A DNA stretch of 64,000 bases. It comes from Verrucomicrobia bacterium Tous-C9LFEB. Lineage in GTDB: Bacteria; Verrucomicrobiota; Verrucomicrobiia; Methylacidiphilales; UBA1321. A model generated the notes under the pieces. The model did no database searches and was not told the origin of the DNA. It saw only the letters and a list, made by a program, of their open reading frames with translations. Position 1 is the first letter of the stretch; each line of letters starts with the position of its first letter. The stretch is from the NCBI GenBank assembly GCA_002304345.1, contig NEUU01000020.1, positions 1 to 64,000 of the forward strand, given 5' to 3'. This document shows, one piece after another, positions 16,914-25,611 of the stretch. A program made the translations under genes and the position numbers.

Positions 16914-18080
16914 ATGAAAAATTCTCTTGAAACCGTCCGTCTCGGCTTGATCGGCATGGGAAACATGGGCAACTGGCACATGTCCTGGCTCGGATCAGAC
17001 AAAATCCCTGGCCTCAAACTGGTCGCGATCTGTGATGTGGTCGAATCCAAGCTGCAAAAATTCCCGGCTTATCGACACTTCCTGGATCATCGCGACCTGC
17101 TGAAATCCAATCTGGTGGATGCGATCCTCGTTGCGACCCCTCACTATTCCCACACCACGATCGGCATCGACGCTCTCAATGCGGGGTATCATGTGCTCGT
17201 GGAAAAACCGATCTCGGCTCACAAGGCCGATTGCGAACGCCTCATCGCAGCCCATCGCAATCCCAATCAAATCTTCGCCGCCATGTTCAACCAGCGAACG
17301 GACTCCATTTACCAAAAAATACGCAGCATGGTTCAAGGAGGCGAGCTGGGCAAAATTCAGCGCATCAACTGGATCATTACCGATTGGTTCCGTACGCATG
17401 CCTACTACGCTTCGGGCGGATGGCGCGCCACGTGGGCAGGCGAAGGTGGCGGAGTGCTGCTGAATCAATGCCCGCACAATCTCGATCTGTTCCAATGGAT
17501 CTTTGGAATGCCGAAGAAGGTTCGCGGCTTCTGTCAGTTTGGCCGCTATCATGACATCGAAGTGGAAGATAGCGTGACCGCCTATATGGAATATGAGAAC
17601 GGTTGCACAGGCGTTTTCATCACGACTACCGGAGAAGCTCCCGGCACCAACCGTCTCGAAGTGACGGGTGAACAAGGCAAGCTGGTCATGGAAGGGGGCA
17701 ACCTCACCTATACCCGCAATGAGATTCAGATGAGCCGCTTCAGCCGCGAGACTCCGTTCGGATTTGGCCAGCCGGAAGTGTGGCACGCCACGATTCCAAT
17801 CGTGCAAAAAGGCGAGCAGCACGCGGGCATTCTCAAAAACTTCACCAATGCGATCCTCAAGGGCGAGATGCTGCTCTCCCCAGCCAAGGAAGGCATCCGC
17901 TCGGTGGAATTGGGCAATGCGATCATCCTGTCCGCGCTGCACGACAAAACCGTGGAACTCCCTCTTTCCAGCAGTGAGTACGAAGAGACGCTCATGGGTT
18001 TGATCAATCAATCAGATCGCAAAACGAAAACGCCTGTTCTTGAAAAAGTCGCCGAGGATTTCTCCAGCTCCTTTAAATAA
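16914..18080 (+). CDS. Gfo/Idh/MocA family oxidoreductase
   Basis: 388 residues, cytoplasmic. The N-terminal Rossmann fold has LGLIGMGNMGNWH for NAD(P) binding and the family's EKP motif in LVEKPISAHKAD (Lys about 98). The C-terminal alpha/beta domain has the conserved LLNQCPHNLDLFQWIFG with the catalytic-type His, and EAPGTNRLEV. The family oxidises or reduces sugars, sugar acids and inositols. The neighbouring paralogue (18095-19258) is very similar along its length, and a sugar isomerase follows, suggesting oxidation to a keto sugar, rearrangement and perhaps re-reduction. Confidence 0.92.
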   Translation: MKNSLETVRLGLIGMGNMGNWHMSWLGSDKIPGLKLVAICDVVESKLQKFPAYRHFLDHRDLLKSNLVDAILVATPHYSHTTIGIDALNAGYHVLVEKPISAHKADCERLIAAHRNPNQIFAAMFNQRTDSIYQKIRSMVQGGELGKIQRINWIITDWFRTHAYYASGGWRATWAGEGGGVLLNQCPHNLDLFQWIFGMPKKVRGFCQFGRYHDIEVEDSVTAYMEYENGCTGVFITTTGEAPGTNRLEVTGEQGKLVMEGGNLTYTRNEIQMSRFSRETPFGFGQPEVWHATIPIVQKGEQHAGILKNFTNAILKGEMLLSPAKEGIRSVELGNAIILSALHDKTVELPLSSSEYEETLMGLINQSDRKTKTPVLEKVAEDFSSSFK

Positions 18081-18094
18081 CGTCTCCCAAGATT

Positions 18095-19258
18095 ATGAAG
18101 CCGGAAGTAGTCAGGCTCGGAATTATCGGTTTGGGCAACATGGGCCGACATCATGTCGACACGGTGCTTAACGACCGGGTTCCGGGTTGTGAACTGACCG
18201 CCGTCTGTGACTCCAATCCGGTCAAACAATCTGTCGGCAAAGGGCTCCCCTTCTACACTCGCTCTTCCGATCTCATCCGCTCGGGAAAAGTCGATGCCGT
18301 CCTCATCGCCACGCCACACTATTCTCATACGCCAATCGGGATTGAGGCGTTGGAGGCAGGCTTGCATGTCCTGGTGGAAAAACCGCTATCGGTCCATAAA
18401 GCCGACTGTCTGCGGCTCCTCGCCACGCCCCGGCAGAAATCGCAGGTCTTCGCCGTGATGTTGAACCAGCGAACCGACCCCTATTACCAGACGATTCGTC
18501 GCATGGTGCAAGACGGCGAGTTGGGCCGCATCCATCGCATTCACTGGACCATCACCGATTGGTTCCGCTCCCAAGCCTACTATGATTCCAGCTCCTGGCG
18601 CGCCACTTGGGAGGGAGAAGGCGGCGGGGTGCTCCTCAATCAAAGCGTACACAACCTCGATCTCTTCCAATGGATCTTCGGCATGCCCCATAAGGTCCAT
18701 GCAGTGTGCAGCCTGGCTCGCTACCACTACATCGAAGTGGAAGACGAGGTGTCTGCTATCTTCCAATACTACGACGGAACCACCGCCACGTTTATCACCT
18801 CCACGGGCGAAGCCCCGGGCGTGAACCGCCTGGAAGTGATTGGCGACATGGGGCGATTGGTGAAGGAGGGAAACCGCTTGAGCTTCCATCGCAATCAAGT
18901 CTCGAGCAGTGACTATATCCGCTCCACTCCCGAAGGCTATTTGACGCCGCCTGTTGAGATTCGCAATATTGACATTCCCGATCACGGAGAACAGCACACG
19001 GGAATCATCAAGAATTTTGTCGGAGCCATTTTGCGCGACGACAAACTCCTTTCACCTGCCAACGATGGCATACACGCCGTTGAATTGATCAACGCCATGA
19101 TTCTCTCCTCCATGCATCAATCGATCGTGGAACTTCCCATCCAAGCCGCCGTCTACGAGAAGACACTGCAAAATCTGATTTTCAATTCTCACTTTCACAA
19201 AACCGTCTCCCCGTATCAGGGCGGATTCGGGAACTACCTTCAAAAAAGCTCCACATGA
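18095..19258 (+). CDS. Gfo/Idh/MocA family oxidoreductase (paralogue)
   Basis: 387 residues, starting 14 bp after the first oxidoreductase. Motifs mirror its neighbour: LGIIGLGNMGRHH, ATPHYSHTPIG, LVEKPLSVHKAD (Lys about 96), ITDWFRSQAYYDSSSWRATWEGEGGGVL and NQSVHNLDLFQWIFG are shared with only a few changes in each. The similarity is strong in both domains, so this is a local duplication that has been kept. The two may act on successive intermediates or form a mixed oligomer. Its stop codon overlaps the start of the isomerase gene (ATGA). Confidence 0.92.
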   Translation: MKPEVVRLGIIGLGNMGRHHVDTVLNDRVPGCELTAVCDSNPVKQSVGKGLPFYTRSSDLIRSGKVDAVLIATPHYSHTPIGIEALEAGLHVLVEKPLSVHKADCLRLLATPRQKSQVFAVMLNQRTDPYYQTIRRMVQDGELGRIHRIHWTITDWFRSQAYYDSSSWRATWEGEGGGVLLNQSVHNLDLFQWIFGMPHKVHAVCSLARYHYIEVEDEVSAIFQYYDGTTATFITSTGEAPGVNRLEVIGDMGRLVKEGNRLSFHRNQVSSSDYIRSTPEGYLTPPVEIRNIDIPDHGEQHTGIIKNFVGAILRDDKLLSPANDGIHAVELINAMILSSMHQSIVELPIQAAVYEKTLQNLIFNSHFHKTVSPYQGGFGNYLQKSST

Positions 19259-20025
19259 AACTCAATCAGATTGCCGTTCAACTCTTCACCTGCCGTGATC
19301 TCCTTAAAACACCAGCCGATATCGCCAGCACCCTGCGCAAACTGCGGAAGATCGGTTACACCGCCGTGCAGGTTAGTGGCATGGGAGCCATTGCCGAAGA
19401 AGAGCTCGTTACCATTCTCCACGGCGAAGGCATGACTTGTTGCGCCACTCACGAGTCCGGAGCCGAAATCCTGAAAAACCCACACAAGATCGTCGAACGC
19501 TTGCAGAAACTGGGTTGCACGATTACCGCTTACCCATGGCCCGCAGATGTGGACTTCTCCAGCATGGAGAGTGTCCAGTCTCTTATTTCAGGACTGGATA
19601 AGTCCGGCACCATCCTGGCCAAGGCCGGACAAACCCTGTGCTATCACAATCACAACGTCGAGTTCCGCAAGCTGCAGGGAAAAGCGGTTTTGGAACTCAT
19701 CTATACAGGCACAAATCCTCGCCATCTCCAGGGGGAACTCGACACCTATTGGGTTCAACATGGCGGCGGCGACATCGTCTGGTGGTGCGAACAACTGTCG
19801 AATCGACTGCCGATTCTCCATATCAAGGATTACCTGACCACTGACCAAAATCAACCGATGCATTGTGAGATCGGAGCTGGCAACTTGAACTTCAAACGCA
19901 TCATCGCTGCCGCGGAAAAATCCGGTTGCAAGTGGTTCGCCGTAGAACAAGACACGTGCCCCGGAAATCCTCTCGATTCCCTCGAGAAAAGCTTTCGCTA
20001 CATCTCCGAGCACCTGGTTGAATAA
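19255..20025 (+). CDS. Sugar phosphate isomerase/epimerase (TIM barrel)
   Basis: 256 residues of the xylose isomerase-like / AP endonuclease 2 superfamily. Expected metal ligands can be read in order: His in LCYHNHNVEF, the acidic pair in GELDTYW, His in LHIKDY, and Glu in FAVEQD. EIGAGNLNF is also typical. Cytoplasmic. The overlapping start and position after two Gfo/Idh/MocA enzymes indicate one pathway in which a keto sugar is isomerised or epimerised. The exact sugar is not evident. Confidence 0.88.
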   Translation: MKLNQIAVQLFTCRDLLKTPADIASTLRKLRKIGYTAVQVSGMGAIAEEELVTILHGEGMTCCATHESGAEILKNPHKIVERLQKLGCTITAYPWPADVDFSSMESVQSLISGLDKSGTILAKAGQTLCYHNHNVEFRKLQGKAVLELIYTGTNPRHLQGELDTYWVQHGGGDIVWWCEQLSNRLPILHIKDYLTTDQNQPMHCEIGAGNLNFKRIIAAAEKSGCKWFAVEQDTCPGNPLDSLEKSFRYISEHLVE

Positions 20026-20085
20026 TCTCGTAGCGCCGCAGGATTCCCCATCGAGCGGCGTCACTCTCGATCTACGCTTCGAGAA

Positions 20086-22911
20086 TTATTTATACACCTC
20101 GATCGCTGTCATCGAATGCGGAGGAAAGGTATACGCCGCCGAAGCGCCGCCGGTCAGGGCGAAAGCCGATCCGGAAACGGTCCATACCGCCGTATCCAGA
20201 TCCGCCTTCCATGTGGTCGGCGTATTGACCTGCCAATATTTTGCCGAGCTACCCGTGAATCCGCTGAATGATAATGTCGTCGGAACGGCATAGTTACTTT
20301 TGTTGGCCACGATGACATAGTACGTATTCCCATCACTGGAAAGGCTAGCTGTACTGGAGATGATCGAATGAGCCGGCAATGACTCCTGCCGGTAGAGATC
20401 CATCACCATATTGCGGACCTGCAGTGTCCCCGAAAACGTCACACTCGTGGTCGCCGTCGATCCGCTCAAAATATTGAGCGTAACCGTTGCCTGATTGGAA
20501 CTCACCTCCGAGCGGTACCATCCGTAGAAAGGTTGATAACTCGAATTAACGATCGGATCCATCGTGAGATTGGATGTCGTATCCCCTTCGCTTGCCGCCG
20601 TGATCCACAACGGTCGGGAAGGCGATGTCGCGCCGGCCACATACCGGGCTTCGTAGGAGAGAACATAATCGTAGCGCCCGGGTGAAGAATAGGTGTGGGT
20701 GGCGATCTGCGGCCAATTTCCCAGGGAGCCACCGCGATTCGAATCATATCCATTAAAGACTATCTGCAAGGCGTCACCATTCATGGTCGCGGTGGCTGTC
20801 CCGGCTCCGGCGAGATCTGTATTAATGGAAGCTATCTGACTCGATATAGTTGCTGTCAGGTCCATCGAACCCAAGTACGCTTCCGGCTGATAAGTGCTCC
20901 CCATGGCGGGCGCAATCCCCCGGTAACCGGGATAGCTCGACTGAGGTCCACTGACCGTAGTCGTAAGCAGCGTCGATCCTTTGAAATGTTGACCCCACAA
21001 TTTGAAGACAGGATAGGCTGGATACTCCCGGAAGGTCGTAGATGCCGTCGCCGTGGCATATAAATTGTAACTCAACGGCCCATAGGAGTTGCTAAACATC
21101 TGCCAGTAGTTTGCCGTAATCACTCCATATTCAGGCTTCAGAAAAACGCGCAGCATGTCGGACATTTGCATGCCCAAGGCATACGATAGCCGATAGGTGG
21201 GAACACCCACCGTCTTATTCACCAACTGGGCGTTAAATTCCGTAATTGCCAACGGCAAACGCTTTCCTGCCAGCACGTCAATTGTGTCGTGAGTCGCCTT
21301 AAGCTGATATTCGAGATAATCGCCCATCGCCATGGCTGTTTTCTCCACTTTGATGGGGTCCGAATACACCTTGTCTCCGGTGGAAGAGAAGGGCTGATAG
21401 ATATGGAGAATCACAAAATCAACAACACTCCCTGTATTCTCCAACACCGTCGCATCCCAATCATTCTGCAACTCACGACCGCTCTCTTTGGCCACTACAC
21501 CGATCTGCACCGAGGGGTCGACGGCCCGCATCGCCCAACCGCCATCCCTTACATAGGCAGAATAGGTCAGCGCGTTCATCTCGCTTTCCAGATAATACGT
21601 TTCGTTACCCATCTCGAAATATCTGACCCCATATCCCGAGGCATTGGCCCCGGTGTAGGTCTGTCGCTTTACGGCCCAGGGATTTCCCGCTGTTGCAGGA
21701 GCGTTGAGATATTCCACCAGATTGGCCACATGCTCGGGCATCTGCGCCGCTGGCAAAAGCACGTCCGGCGCCGTGTACATTGGCTCCGCTCCGAAAGTCT
21801 TGCACAATGACATGAACTCATCCAAACCGAACGACCATTTGCCTTTGACCGTCACATTGCCGCTGCCGTCAGTATCCGTTGCATCCACGCGATCGCTCAC
21901 TGGTCCAATGGTCTTGCGAAAATCGAAACGACAGGCCATTCCCCCTCCCGGATACCGCAACGAAGTCACGGTGCCCAGCTCGCTCTTGGCCTTGTTCACC
22001 AGGATCGACGAGTAAGTCATCGTGGCGGGATTCCAAAAGCCGTTTCCGTACATGGAATAATAATACTTTTCCTCACCAGCCAGGATGTTCTGACCAAAGA
22101 CGCCCCGGTTCACCGCTCGCGATGCCTGAAGCTGACTCAATAAAGCTCCGGGCGTATACGAATACAAATTCACTCGCTTCAATGCGAATGAGGCCCCCGA
22201 ACCTGTTGTCGACACGCCACGGACAAACGGGCGAACCGCAGTACCCTGACTCGCCCCGCTGGCTTGAGGATGAATCCCATCATTGGCCGTGAAGGTCAGC
22301 GTTGCCAACAGGACCCCATTCGAATAGGCACGCACCACCGGGCTTACTGTACTCGCTATATAATCCACCTGAAGCGCATAGTTGTGCGTCCCAATCAACT
22401 GGGATTGCATCACCGTGGTCGTCACGGTCGAAACGACCGCACCCGAACTTCCTGTGGCGTAAAGCGTCACATTATTGGACGTCGCCCCGGGAACAACACT
22501 CAGCGCAATGGAATTCGCCCCGACGGCATAGGCCGGCGAACTGGAATCAAACAAACCGAGCGTATAGACCACCGCTGAATTGGTGATCGTAAGCTCCATA
22601 TTCAACTGCAGCACTTTATCGGCAGTGGCATAGAAATTAGAACCCGAGATGGAATGAACCACTACAGGACTTCCTGAAGAATAGGGCGCGGCATCCGACA
22701 CCACCAATAGAGCGCTGCTTGTGTTGATGGAAAAGGAGTCTCCCGTGGCAAGGGCCGAGGCAATCGACCCGGTTCCATATCGCCACGCCGACGCATTCGA
22801 TGTGACACCTTCGAACGAATCTGAAAACAAGGTGGTAAGACCGAAGGCCGGTTTACCCATCAGTAGAAGAGAAACTGCTGCAACGAAGATCCATCGAATC
22901 AGATTCATCAA
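20086..22911 (-). CDS. GH51-like alpha-L-arabinofuranosidase with N-terminal beta-sandwich
   Basis: 941 residues with a signal peptide (to about residue 24). Residues about 28-252 form a lectin-like beta-sandwich related to that of the dockerin protein at 23549. The catalytic TIM barrel (about 265-660) has SLRYPGGGMACRFDFRKTIG, acid/base Glu in FEMGNE (about 437) and nucleophile Glu in ITEFNAQ (about 558), the pattern of GH51 and related clan GH-A enzymes. A C-terminal beta-region follows (to MTAIEVYK). No PEP-CTERM tail or dockerin. Probably removes arabinofuranosyl side groups outside the cell. Last gene of a four-gene operon, 20 bp after the cohesin-like gene. Confidence 0.8.
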   Translation of the reverse strand: MMNLIRWIFVAAVSLLLMGKPAFGLTTLFSDSFEGVTSNASAWRYGTGSIASALATGDSFSINTSSALLVVSDAAPYSSGSPVVVHSISGSNFYATADKVLQLNMELTITNSAVVYTLGLFDSSSPAYAVGANSIALSVVPGATSNNVTLYATGSSGAVVSTVTTTVMQSQLIGTHNYALQVDYIASTVSPVVRAYSNGVLLATLTFTANDGIHPQASGASQGTAVRPFVRGVSTTGSGASFALKRVNLYSYTPGALLSQLQASRAVNRGVFGQNILAGEEKYYYSMYGNGFWNPATMTYSSILVNKAKSELGTVTSLRYPGGGMACRFDFRKTIGPVSDRVDATDTDGSGNVTVKGKWSFGLDEFMSLCKTFGAEPMYTAPDVLLPAAQMPEHVANLVEYLNAPATAGNPWAVKRQTYTGANASGYGVRYFEMGNETYYLESEMNALTYSAYVRDGGWAMRAVDPSVQIGVVAKESGRELQNDWDATVLENTGSVVDFVILHIYQPFSSTGDKVYSDPIKVEKTAMAMGDYLEYQLKATHDTIDVLAGKRLPLAITEFNAQLVNKTVGVPTYRLSYALGMQMSDMLRVFLKPEYGVITANYWQMFSNSYGPLSYNLYATATASTTFREYPAYPVFKLWGQHFKGSTLLTTTVSGPQSSYPGYRGIAPAMGSTYQPEAYLGSMDLTATISSQIASINTDLAGAGTATATMNGDALQIVFNGYDSNRGGSLGNWPQIATHTYSSPGRYDYVLSYEARYVAGATSPSRPLWITAASEGDTTSNLTMDPIVNSSYQPFYGWYRSEVSSNQATVTLNILSGSTATTSVTFSGTLQVRNMVMDLYRQESLPAHSIISSTASLSSDGNTYYVIVANKSNYAVPTTLSFSGFTGSSAKYWQVNTPTTWKADLDTAVWTVSGSAFALTGGASAAYTFPPHSMTAIEVYK

Positions 22912-22931
22912 GCCTCCACGGTTAAACAGAC

Positions 22932-23528
22932 TCAGCGACGTTGGACACTCTTGCGACGATAGACGAGAGATCCGGTCAACCCGATCAGTAGTAACCCGGC
23001 AGAAGTCGGCTCGGGTATGGCCGTGACTTGCAGACCAATCTTGTTCATGGCAATCACCAACCCATTCGAATCGTAAAGGGCGTTCTTGGCCGCCTCGGCG
23101 GAAAAAGTCAGCTCACCCACAACTCCCGCAGTCAGTGAGATGTCCGCCGTCAGCGAGTAATTCAACAGCACCGAATCCGAGTAAAAATCATAACCTGTGG
23201 CGCTCGCATACCCCATGCTCGAGTTATCTCCGACGTTGGAACTGACAAACCAGCCGCTCGATGAAAGTGGTGACGTGATGGCATTGAGCGTCAGCCCCAC
23301 GGGCAATGCGGCCAGTTGGAGGTCAAACGAATCAACAGGACTGGCCGAGGTCAAACCTGTGACTAGAACACTTACCGTGAAGGTGCTGCCCGGAGTAATG
23401 GTGATTGTGGATTGGCCCGGATTGATCGCATCCGCCACCGTCAATGTCGCGGCGGATATCGGTTGCAACATCCATCCAGCGGCCAACGTCAGGACTAAAA
23501 TAAGAATGACTTTGTGTATTGTGTTCAT
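22932..23528 (-). CDS. Cohesin-like PEP-CTERM surface protein
   Basis: 198 residues. Signal peptide to about residue 26 (ISAA). The single domain (about 27-165) follows the cohesin pattern: GSTFTVSVLVTGL, VDSFDLQLAALPVGLTL, a SSSGWFVS turn and VVGELTFSA near the end. The C-terminus is a PEP-CTERM signal (IPEPTSAG, hydrophobic helix, YRRKSVQRR). Cohesin domains bind dockerins or serve as general surface modules. Here a dockerin-bearing protein is encoded 20 bp upstream in the same operon. A short cohesin-like fold without dockerin binding is the alternative reading. Confidence 0.75.
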   Translation of the reverse strand: MNTIHKVILILVLTLAAGWMLQPISAATLTVADAINPGQSTITITPGSTFTVSVLVTGLTSASPVDSFDLQLAALPVGLTLNAITSPLSSSGWFVSSNVGDNSSMGYASATGYDFYSDSVLLNYSLTADISLTAGVVGELTFSAEAAKNALYDSNGLVIAMNKIGLQVTAIPEPTSAGLLLIGLTGSLVYRRKSVQRR

Positions 23529-23548
23529 GAGGAAATTTTCGCGTTCTT

Positions 23549-25402
23549 TTAGGGCAATTGCTTACCCGTATTGTTTCGCACCTGCACCGCATCGGGAGAG
23601 GTGATGTATCCGTCCGCATTGATATCGGCCCGCAAATTATACCCGGCTTGCCCGGCCTGTAATCCCGTCCCATTGCGCACTTGCACCGCATCCGGAGACG
23701 TCACATATCCATCTCCCGTCACATCTCCGATCAGATAACCAAACGCCAGGTAGACGCTGGGCAGAGTCCCACCATCGGCGGACTGAATATTCGTCAACCG
23801 AAACTGAACTTTCTGCGCGTTGGTCACACCCGTGACGGGAATCGTCACCGTTTTTGCAGCCGCATTGTACGACAGCGTTCCAATCGTCGCAGTGCCCGAT
23901 ATGAGTGTTGCGGAGGCCGCAGTGATGGCCTTGTCGAATGTGACCACCATGTTTGCCTGTCCACCCGAGCGACACTCTACAGCCGTGATCGGTGGGGCCG
24001 AACTTCCCGAAAGGAAGTTAATCGGAATATCATAGTCTCCCAAGCTGCCGTGCGCACGTCTCGACACTGCAGATTGCACCACCGGTGCCGCCGCTGAAGG
24101 TGCCGCAATGACAATGGCCGCCGCATCGAAGGCAGACAGGGTGACGTTATCCAGCCAGATGTTTCCCCCGCTCGTAGCCGTGGAAGTCGCCTCGACGAGA
24201 AGCCGCACCGCTGATCCCCGCGATGTCCCGGAGCCCCCCAGCTTGACTCCCTCCGAGCCATTGAGCGTGGCCTGCCCAATAAAGGTTCCATCGCAATACG
24301 CGCTGACAACCGGAGTCGTCGTACTCTGTCGATAATCGACTTGCAACCCGTAAGTATGCAATCCCAGCAAGGCCGACGCCGTTCGGGAGAATGTCGCCAC
24401 GTTCCGCAATGCGCCGCTGGAACTCGAGGCCACAATCGCAATGTTGTTGGTCGACGAATTCGCATCGACACTCAGAGAAATGCTATTTCCGGTGGAAAGA
24501 TAGCCGGAGGTCGTCGCATCAAATATCCCCATCCGGGTGACCGCGTAGCCACTCGTCGTGGTTGTCGTCGTGACCGTATCAGACGAGCCGTAAACCTCAA
24601 ACTCATAGAGAGAAAATCCCCAGCCTCCCGCATGGCTATTGTGGGATGTACCGTACATGCGCACATAGCGGGCACTCGCGGCAGAAAAGGTGTACGTCAG
24701 TGGCGCATCGGTACCCACAGTTGAATTACCCGTGACCGCCGCTTGCGTGGTCCAATTCGAAGCATCCGTACTGGTTTGAATCTCGTAATTGATTCCGTAC
24801 GCATAGGGCTCCCAATAAAGAATGACCTTGTTCACATTGTAAAGGTCTCCCAGGTCGACCATGAACCACGACGGGTCCGTATTCGAACCTGTCCATTTGC
24901 TCGAGTCGGCTCGCACTCCGTCTACGGCATTGGCCGCGTAATTACTGCTGTAGGCCTCGACTGATGAGGCCGATGCCGTTTTGCTCCTTGCCAAATTGGC
25001 ATTCGGATTCAGTGAGGTAATCGCGCTATCGATGTAGAGATCGACATTGAGCTGCACAATCTTGCTCGCTGTCGCCAGAACGTTGTATGCATTCTGTGAA
25101 TGAAAGCGAATAGGACTGCTCGACGTGGCGTAAGGGCTGTAGTCCTGCATCTGCAGAGCCTTTGTCACCACGGAAGTCCCGCTATATGTCATCGAACCGA
25201 CCGCAAACACATCGCCATTGCCGAGAGTAACCGAGTTCGAACCTGTTCCCAAAATCCAGCCACTCACCACTCCGGATGAAAAATCTTCCGCCACAAATTC
25301 ATTCACCAGTGCGCCTGTGGAATCCCCGGCTCCCACTTGGATGAAAAAGAGCGTGGCCAACAGGAGCGGACATGAGAAAAAACTGCGGATTGTATTCGTC
25401 AC
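23549..25402 (-). CDS. Discoidin (F5/8 type C) and dockerin type I protein
   Basis: About 617 residues from GTG 25402, which gives a normal signal peptide (PLLLATLFFIQVGAG); a TTG at 25498 would add 32 basic residues. A beta-sandwich related to the GH51-like neighbour is split in two (about 35-130 and 285-425 in this numbering), and an F5/8 type C domain (about 133-273; YAANAVDG, WFMVDLGD, ARYVRMYG) sits in the gap. A second beta-domain (about 450-555) is followed by a C-terminal dockerin (about 558-617) with two DxNxDG-type repeats, GDVTGDGYVTSPDAVQVRN and ADINADGYITSPDAVQVRN. It likely binds glycan and docks to a cohesin. Confidence 0.82.
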   Translation of the reverse strand: MTNTIRSFFSCPLLLATLFFIQVGAGDSTGALVNEFVAEDFSSGVVSGWILGTGSNSVTLGNGDVFAVGSMTYSGTSVVTKALQMQDYSPYATSSSPIRFHSQNAYNVLATASKIVQLNVDLYIDSAITSLNPNANLARSKTASASSVEAYSSNYAANAVDGVRADSSKWTGSNTDPSWFMVDLGDLYNVNKVILYWEPYAYGINYEIQTSTDASNWTTQAAVTGNSTVGTDAPLTYTFSAASARYVRMYGTSHNSHAGGWGFSLYEFEVYGSSDTVTTTTTTSGYAVTRMGIFDATTSGYLSTGNSISLSVDANSSTNNIAIVASSSSGALRNVATFSRTASALLGLHTYGLQVDYRQSTTTPVVSAYCDGTFIGQATLNGSEGVKLGGSGTSRGSAVRLLVEATSTATSGGNIWLDNVTLSAFDAAAIVIAAPSAAAPVVQSAVSRRAHGSLGDYDIPINFLSGSSAPPITAVECRSGGQANMVVTFDKAITAASATLISGTATIGTLSYNAAAKTVTIPVTGVTNAQKVQFRLTNIQSADGGTLPSVYLAFGYLIGDVTGDGYVTSPDAVQVRNGTGLQAGQAGYNLRADINADGYITSPDAVQVRNNTGKQLP

Positions 25403-25538
25403 TCGATGATTCTTTCGCAAGAGGTTTACGAACTTGAGACAAAGGCGCTTCAGGATTTGTCCGTGGGTGGCGATGAAGTGGTCGCGCTTCGGCCGCAACC
25501 GCTCCCGTAATAATTTCGAGAATAAACCGGCCAGGACG

Positions 25539-25572
25539 GGAGTCGCTCTTCACGCGTTCAAAGAGCGACTCC
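25539..25572 (-). other. Intergenic hairpin
   Basis: Perfect 12-bp arms (25539-25550 and 25561-25572) with a 10-nt loop lie between the autotransporter-repeat gene (stop 25612) and the dockerin gene. There is no T run after it on the transcribed strand, so it is more likely an RNA-processing or stability element inside the operon than a full terminator. Confidence 0.55.
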
Positions 25573-25611
25573 ACTCAGCGGACCATCACCGCTGACCCTG
25601 GGGACAGAAAC

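Noticed and set aside
16995-18011. 338-codon minus-strand open frame inside the first oxidoreductase gene
   Set aside because: The plus strand carries all Gfo/Idh/MocA motifs; the reverse text has none.
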